From Acanthosepion pharaonis (Eukaryota; Mollusca; Cephalopoda; Sepiida; Sepiidae), in NCBI GenBank assembly GCA_903632075.3, contig CAHIKZ030005577.1, positions 2,247,001-2,311,000 on the forward strand: 64,000 nt of DNA, in the 5' to 3' direction. The notes beneath the pieces were generated by a model, which worked only from the letters and a program-made list of their open reading frames with translations, was not told the DNA's origin and ran no database searches. This document shows positions 57,087 to 64,000 of the stretch, piece after piece. Positions within the stretch are counted from its first letter, which is position 1; every line of letters begins with the position of its first letter. A program made the position numbers and the translations under genes.

Positions 57087-57130
<44 letters not shown>

Positions 57131-58180
57131 GTTTCCACCCACTTACATATTTTCATGAAATTTCAAAAAATTAAATCTGCGTCCCCGGGATTTTTTTTAT
57201 TAGTTATAAACAGGAATCTTTGTTTTTTTTTTTTTATTGTAAAACATTTACTATTTTATAGAAAATCAGATTTGAATTGTAAAAAAAAACAAATGTAAAA
57301 AAAGTATGACATTTAATTAATTAGAAAAGCTTCCACCTATTTTTGTAGATACGTTATACTAAGGACATTATTTTGTGAAGAAATAAAATTTCGATGAATA
57401 ATGTATTTTTTGCAAATTTTTTCCACATTTTAAAAATTTTTCAATACTTCAAAAATCATTTAAAATTATTTATTTCTTTTTCCCAGGTAATGCAATGATA
57501 ACGTTAATGAAAATGTAAATTTACGAATCGAACTTTGAAAAGCACATAACAGTCGTTTAAACAGAAATATTTTTAAAATAATTTTAAATATAAATTTTTA
57601 TTGAAAAACGTTCATAATTTCTATGTATGGAAATGTATACGCGACATAATCCTTAAAAAGGTCACGTGATTTGTGTTGTCTGGCACCGCAGTTATTTCTC
57701 TTCTCTGTCCAGTTCAGATCCACATCGTTAACGTGTTTGCAGAAATTCTTTTCAAATTTTAAAAGTAAGTTGTAATTATTTTTAATTACTTTTTATTAAA
57801 TATTTTTCTTTAAAGTATTTTCTTTTATTTTGGATAATATTTTATTGAAATAATTTTTTTCTTATTAATTAATTTAAAATAAATTTAAACAATTGTCTAA
57901 TTAAGAAAGTATGAAATAAAAAAATAAATAGTACATAATTGCTGAATAAAAATGTTAATATTTAAAAAGTACTAGTTAAAAAAGAAAAACCGCATTCGCC
58001 TACTTTTAAAAATTTGTTAATTTTGATCATCCATAGCTGTCTGTCATCGTCTCGTCCCGTGCGAATTCGATGAAAGACATCGTTAAGAAATGTTTGGATA
58101 CAAATTTTTTAAGCTATAAGTAAGTACTGTTTGTTTCATATCAGATTATTTTAACTTTAGATTTTCTAATTTTACTAAAG
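56700..58180 (+). mobile_element. repeat A copy, L-type end with two exon-like blocks
   Basis: An eroded L terminus (CACATCCACTAGGTCACG at about 56702) leads into the usual leader (CAACGAAAACAAAGTTTT, ATGAAGAGGAAAGACCAAAG) and interior. Two GC-richer blocks, 57655-57764 and 58010-58119, are each followed by GTAAGT (57765-57770, 58120-58125). The copy is cut off by the R terminus of the next element at 58183, inside the stretch that continues as TAACGTCTCACAAATA in the 25 kb copy. Confidence 0.62.
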
Positions 58181-59444
58181 TAGGTACCTCCAAAAAATTC
58201 GGTATACTCAAGGTTTAAGTGTATTTTTCATAAATAAAAAATCGTTTTTGAAGCTTTCCCACAGTTTCAATTGAAAGCTAAAGGATTAAATTTTCTAATT
58301 CCAGAAAACAAAACACTGTACTGTATTTCAACTAGAAATTATAATGATTTTAAATCGATTTTTCTGAAAAAATAATCGAAACGGCCATGTTTAATTTTTT
58401 TTAGAGAAATGTAAACAAAAATAATTTTTGTTTTAAAAAACCCGCCTAAAATAACATATAGATTTCTGAAACGTTACTTTCGTAAAATTAGCAAATTTAA
58501 AGTTTAATTAATCTGTTTTAAAACAAACATCACTTACTTACACCATGAAAATTTCTAGACAAGCATTTCTTCACCACGGAGTCTTGAATTTTCTCGAGTC
58601 TCCATCGATAATTTGATGGACGCATGTGTTGACAGCTTTAGTATGGTGGACCAGAGGTGATACAATTTTTCGAATTCTAAGTAAGAATGGTTTCTATTGT
58701 TTGTTTTTTTTACTACTAAGTAATGTTTAAAATTTAAAATAATTTAAGCAATTATCTAATATATTACAGATTTTTTTAAACTGTAATTTTGAAGATGCTT
58801 TCTTATAATAATTTTAAAATAAAATACTATAAAAATTTTTAAAATTGTGTAGTTACTTCTATAATGGTAGATAATTATGATAAATAATTTTATTAATTAC
58901 TATATTATCAGTTATTACATTTTTAATTAAATAACTGAGATGTAATATTATTAATTATATTAACTACAAATTATATTAATATTTCTTAATTATTAATAAT
59001 AATTAATAAAAATTATTAATTATTATAACTTCTATCTCACTCAGCTATTACATTTTTACAACTGAAATATAATTTTATTAATATTATCTCAATAATTCAC
59101 TTTTTAATTTAATAACTGAGTTATAATTAACAAAAATAATTATCTGTTATCACAAATGATAGAGATAACACTATAATATTTATATTTTTAAGATCCTATT
59201 TTTTCATTTTATTCTTTATTATATTTTGATGTTTATGAATTGTTAAAGTTATTTTATTTATTAAATTTTTAAAGTACTTAAATTTTATTACATAGGTAAT
59301 TGTACATTTATTTTACTTAAAGCATAATCCAGTACCTCAATATTATAGGAAAAAAAAATGCTACCATGTAAAACAGTGATAAGACTTTTCAGAATATTTT
59401 GTGGCCCTGAAAAGGGCCGTTTTTTTTTTTTTTTTTTTTTTTTC

Positions 59445-61782
59445 CCCACAATCATCATCAATGCCGGCTTCCAGAAATAAGTCCCGCATAACATAGTCAG
59501 CGCCAACTTCATAGATATCCAATTGACAGTCTTCATTTGAGATAGTAAATCTTATAAAATGGATTTACAAAACTGTTGATAAAGCCAACAAATTCCTTGT
59601 TTAGACCGTCAATTGTCCAAATATGTCTGATGGTATAGCCAACTATGTTACCGGTCAGTATATTTAAGCCTTCTGCATCTTCACCATATTCAATTTGCAA
59701 AAGAAGCCAGTGAAAAATCTTGCAAATTTTTTAATCTTGCCTGGATTTTCCTCCTCTTCTTAACTTCGTTTTCTTGCCCTTCTTTTTTTATTCTTCTAGA
59801 AATTTCATGAAGAAGCTTTTGGTGCCAATCTTTTTTGGGAAGTCCTTTCTCTACTGTAAGTCAGTGCTAACTTCAGATAATCAAAGTTGCTTAGCATCCA
59901 GATCCTCAATGAATTCTCTGACTTTATTCCGCTTGGCCTTGATGATATCACTTATGCTGGAGACATAAGCATTAGGCGCAAGTTTCTTTTTTTCACAGAA
60001 TTCACCAATGATACTTTCCGCCAGCATGGTGTGCTGCCTCACTGATGTTAGCACTGACTCTGAAGAAGCTTCAACAGTAGAAAAAGATTTTTCATACTGC
60101 CTGCTTAATACTTCAACAATCCCTTTTAAGCAGGCAGTTATCATGTCTTCGAATACCATCATTTTGTTTGGTGAAATCAGAAGACAATCCTTATCACTTT
60201 TTGAAAGTTCATTGCCAAAAAAATCAGTCTTAGAGGACAAAATCATCATCGGGGCCTCGGTTTTTTTTTCTATTACCTCCTTGACAATGTTCATGGTGTT
60301 GATAGGATTTTTTTTTTTGCCAAGTCGGTATAGAAAGTATTCATCCAAGGCCCCGACAGCAGCTTTGCAATTATCCCCAGGACTTGAAATTCCACAACTG
60401 CCACTTCTTCCTTGATTATGTGTTTCAACCTGGCAACAGTTTCTGTTTTTAGGATCAAGGTTTAAGATAAAATTTTTAAATCTGCAAAGATTGCAAAATA
60501 ATTTGCACCTAGCATAAAAATTATGTGCAGCCGATTCCCTCGGAATCTAGAATGAGGACAACGGAAGTTCTTTATCTTCAATAAAGCCCTTCACTGTGTT
60601 GACCATCCCTAATTTATTACTATATTGAGGGAATTCATTGCCACAATAATTTTCCATGCTAGGCACTCTGAGGAATTTGCAACCTTGCTATGCAGCTTTT
60701 CCATATTTGCCAAGACTTTCCGCTTTTGGGAAATAGCTTCCAATGGATGAACGTTGCAATTTAGTTCAATTACGTTCATCCCCCACTCTTTTCCAGCATA
60801 AAACTGTCAAATGGTTCACTGGGGCAAAACAGCATTTTATTTTTGCTCGTATCTGTTGTAAACTGTCATCAACACTTTGGCCAGTAACCATTGAGCCTAC
60901 CTCAGCCAAGTTGTTGATGCAGTCACAGATATGCTGCTTGTAGTCAACTGCAGTGCCTCCAGGAAGTCGGTCCAATGAAACAAGATGAGAAGTAGATGGA
61001 GTTGTTACAACAACACAGTTTTGACTGCCTTCCTGTGTTGTTGAGTCAAAAAAACTAGTGTACAGTTTTCGGCATTCATAATAGATGAAAAAGTCTTAAC
61101 ATCTGAAAAAAAAACCAAGTTCTCCTATCATTCTGTACACTGATGTTGACGAAAAGTTTATGTATGAAGGTGGCAGTGAAAAAGTTTTTTTAGAGACTTT
61201 AATAGTTCACTGACATGAGATGCAGGAACTGCATTCAAGAGGCAGTCATAATGTGCCTTTCTTGAAGTTAATTTATTATATTCATTTGCTTCATATTTTT
61301 TTAATTATCTTTTTGCAGATGTCTTTTTTTTTTTCAATGTACTAACTTCCACAGTCTTCTGTAATAATTTTTTCCTTAAGATTTTAATTCTCCTCAATGT
61401 GGACAAAGGAGTGGTAGAAACTGAGGTAGCAGATGAAGATGTGCCAGTTGAAGTTGTGATGGTTGAAGGGGTGGCAGTTGAAGTTGTGATGGTTGAAGAG
61501 GCAACAGATCTAGCAGAATGGGCCACCTGGGTGCATTTATTTCTAAATTCTATAAAATTGTATCCCGAATTACGTTTGCAATAGATTGATTTTAATCTAT
61601 TAACTACAGATTTGGTAATTTCAGGGAAACCATTTACAGAATTTTCACGGGTAGCCCATTTAGATATCATTTGCTGTGAACCATACTTTGTGAGAATTTT
61701 CTCAAAAATATGGCCACACAGAATTGGTTGACCAGCTGGGACACTGCTATACTTCTTTTAAGATATCCTCAGTTCTTCCCAT
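59445..61782 (-). pseudogene. large exon of an uncharacterised multicopy protein, degenerate
   Basis: A splice acceptor (T-rich tract, then AAATTTTCAG; AG at 61784-61783) opens the exon at 61782. Blocks in order on the minus strand: PAGQPILCGHIF near 61735; an open stretch 61670-61305 with VVNRLKSIYCKRNSGYNFIE, a Ser/Thr-rich low-complexity part, then a Lys-rich LRRIKILRKKL helix; AHYDCLLNAVPASHVSELLK near 61250; LDRLPGGTAVDYKQHICDCI at 60970; NVHPLEAI near 60750; LDEYFLYRLGKK (60350) to DFFGNEL and NKVREFIEDLD (59890); and an acidic end DYVMRDLFLEAGIDDDCG. Frames change at least five times. I recall similar long uncharacterised proteins repeated in mollusc and cnidarian genomes; no function or catalytic motif can be named. 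Position between R-type ends suggests cargo or transposase of a mobile element (inference). Confidence 0.7.
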
Positions 61783-61850
61783 CTGAAAATTTAAAAAATA
61801 AATATAAAGATAAGTAAGCCAGAAAATCAACACATTGATATGAAAATTTC

Positions 61851-61856
<6 letters not shown>

Positions 61857-61883
<27 letters not shown>
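61857..61883. repeat. A homopolymer
   Basis: Run of about 27 A, within the AT-rich stretch upstream of the exon acceptor. Confidence 0.95.
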
Positions 61884-61886
<3 letters not shown>

Positions 61887-62756
61887 AATTCATATAATTG
61901 AGGGATTTTACCAAAATTTTATGACATTGACAAATGAATTAAATTATTTTTGATAAAAAGTATTATTTTAAATCTGTTACCCTCCTACTTATTTAGTTTT
62001 AAAAAATAGGACAATTTTATTAAATTAATACTAGTACCAATTATTTAATTAATGTATATTATTATATTAAGTCTTAAAGATTTACTAGACTATTATGCTA
62101 TTATTAATTAATAAAAAGAGTATTATACTAACTATTAATTTAATAAAGCATTTTACAATTAATATGACAATTTTCCAAAAATAATGTTTCATAAAAAAAA
62201 TATTGTTATTTGAAAATTTAAAAAAAAAAAAATTACATTTTTTTTATTGCTTTTGTTATGGAAAAAGCCCTATTCCAATCCCTAATAATTAACATTCATT
62301 CATTCATTTTAGTCACATGGTGCATACATTTTCTTAAATAAAAAAAATAGTGAAATGTGCTAACTCCATTAATTCATATTCTATTTTTTTTTATCATTAA
62401 TTCAGATATCAAATTAGTATTTTAGCTGTAAATAACAATTTTCCAAAAATAATGTTTCATAAAAATATTGCAATTTGAAAATAAAAAAAAAAAAATGCAA
62501 TATTTTTTTTATTTATTTTTTACTGAAAAAAAAAAAATGCCAATCACTAATTTCTGTAACACTAACCAGATTTGGCTTACTGGAAATTGGAAATATTAAA
62601 TAAAATTTATTGTAGCCTTCAGCTTTCAATTAAAGTTAAAAAAAAAAAAATGAATACTTCAAGAAAGATTTTAATTTTTTTTTTTTGAAATTCATTAAAA
62701 AAAAAAAAAAAAAAAAAAATAAAAATAAGCTTAGGTATCAGGAATTAGTGGAGACC

Positions 62757-64000
62757 ACAATTAAATTGAGAAAAAAAAACTAATTTTAAATGAAAAGAAA
62801 ATTCTTTAAAAATAAAGAAATTAAACATTAGGTTTTAATAAAATAAAGGGTTGCATTTCAACTTGAAAGGCAACCCTTTATTTTAGAAAAAAATTGTTTG
62901 AAAGTTTCAACCACTTTTTTTTTTTATATAAAAATAAAATTCACAAATAAGAAAAAGAAACTTAAAAAATAAATGACAAAAATTAGGCCTAAATTATTTT
63001 TTAACTAAAAAAAATAAATTACTTGATGTATGACACGGACTAAAAATTAAAATAAATACATGCATTTTTAAAATTGAAATTTAAAACGAAATAAAAAAAA
63101 AACTCACTTTTAAATCTTGAAGGGATGATTTCCACACAAGCCTGTTGAGTGTTGAAGCGTAGGGGTTGATGAAACACGGAAGTGAAATGAATGACAATTG
63201 CCGCAATTGACCAGTTATATGTCAAGGGGCTATCCCTAGGGGGAGAGAAGCCGTGACACACGTGACCTTTTTAACTGTAATATCACTTAAGTAGATACCA
63301 TACCAAGAAAAAATCAAACATCTTAACGGACAAAAAAAATAAATTTTATTATGGTAAAAAAGTTTTGCAGGGTTATTTATATTAAGCTTTTAAGTTTCGC
63401 TTCGTAAATATAGTCTTCACTTAAAAACTAATAACCGACCATATTAGCATTGCATGAAAGAATTTAAAAACATTTTTAAAATTAAAGAAAAAATGAAACG
63501 AAAAATGCAAACAATTGTTGTAAAAATTCTTTATTCAAATTTTTTTTTTTTCTTCAGATAATAATGTCCTTAATGGATATTATTTATAAAAAGCAAATAA
63601 AAAATTATCTAATTTGATAATTAGATAGTTTATTGCAGTTTTTATTTTTACGATTTGGAGCAGATTTTTATAAAGTTGGCATTAGTTGTGAAAAAAAAAA
63701 TTGGTTATTTAATTTCTCCAAGGAGTCCTGCATATACGGAAAAAAGAAAAATTTGAAGTTTTTTTGAAATTCTATAATATTTCATACAATTAATTTTGGG
63801 TGGGGAATATGTAAAAAAAAAAATATTTTTACCAAGATTTTCTAAAAATAAAAATTTCATAAATAAATTCATTCCTTTTTGAATAAGTTCTGAAAGTTTC
63901 ATTTAAATTAGACAATTATTTGATTTTTTGCAATAATTTCCAAAATGAATGGGTTCTCCTCCGAGATTGCTACACTAAAAAATGACCACAAGTCTTTTGT
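62757..64000 (-). repeat. repeat A interior with an exon-like block; no gene
   Basis: On the minus strand a GC-richer block from about 63275 to 63108 carries GGTCACGTGTGTCACGGCTT and ends in AAGATTTAAAA followed by GTGAGT (63107-63102), matching 57655-57770. The rest is AT-rich interior (CAGATAATAATGTCCTTAAT, GAGCAGATTTTTATAAAG, ATTTGATTTTTTGCAA) heading to an L end outside the window. Confidence 0.55.

Larger units (their letters stand above)
58183..62756. mobile_element. candidate 4.6 kb repeat A element with R-type inverted ends and an internal gene
   Basis: Left end: TA then GGTACCTCCAAAAAATTCGG, later TTTCAATTGAAAGCTAAAGG. Right end, reversed: GGTCTCCACTAATTCCTGAT, ACCTAAGCTT, later AACTTTAATTGAAAGCTGAA. 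Both match the R end at 53406 and 33684 (shared ACTAATT-TTGATACCTAAG and TTAATTGAAAGCTAAAGG). The enclosed minus-strand gene occupies 59445-61782. The left TA is present but a target duplication at the right end is not clear, so the two ends could come from different insertions. Confidence 0.55.

Overview
The window looks like intergenic DNA from an AT-rich invertebrate genome and is dominated by repeats. Long homopolymers, microsatellites, tRNA-derived SINEs, Tc1/mariner and pogo relics, a solo LTR and two C2H2 zinc-finger clusters all point to an animal. The zinc-finger expansion, the style of SINE and the multicopy uncharacterised genes make a lophotrochozoan, possibly a cephalopod mollusc, my best guess; this is inference. 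I see no intact conserved single-copy gene, rRNA, canonical tRNA gene or CRISPR array.

Layout. 0-9 kb: a mariner (DD34D) pseudogene, repeat D with a roughly 830 bp insertion, a nine-copy 86 bp tandem array, copies of a dispersed repeat (repeat C), a head-to-head SINE dimer, the 5' end of a pogo/Tigger-like element with an inverted-CCAAT promoter, a foldback element, and a 475 bp SINE with a perfect 14 bp target duplication. 9.6-10.3 kb: two tandem copies of a GC-rich, RNA-like structured element showing compensatory substitutions. 10-20 kb: another SINE dimer, a foldback, an approximately 0.8 kb tandem duplication split by a small SINE, and a cluster of Tigger-like termini. 20.4-21.7 kb: a frameshifted zinc-finger terminal exon on the minus strand, with a splice acceptor. 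22-36 kb: copies of an AT-rich terminal-inverted-repeat family (repeat A) and of repeat B, a 1,011 bp solo LTR and a trimer of a tRNA-like SINE. 39-41.8 kb: a plus-strand zinc-finger array built from 168 bp two-finger units. 45-47.5 kb: a cecropia-type mariner pseudogene, a MADE1-like MITE and a Tc1 pseudogene. 47.9-64 kb: more repeat A, including 50335-52280 with about 210 bp inverted termini, and a candidate 4.6 kb element (58183-62756) that encloses a degenerate gene of an uncharacterised family on the minus strand.

The most interesting candidates are the repeat A elements with their associated gene and exon-like splice-donor blocks, the covarying RNA-like tandem, and the 168 bp zinc-finger amplification. 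Almost every coding region is broken by frameshifts or stops. Some breaks sit in homopolymers and could be assembly errors, but most look like genuine decay.
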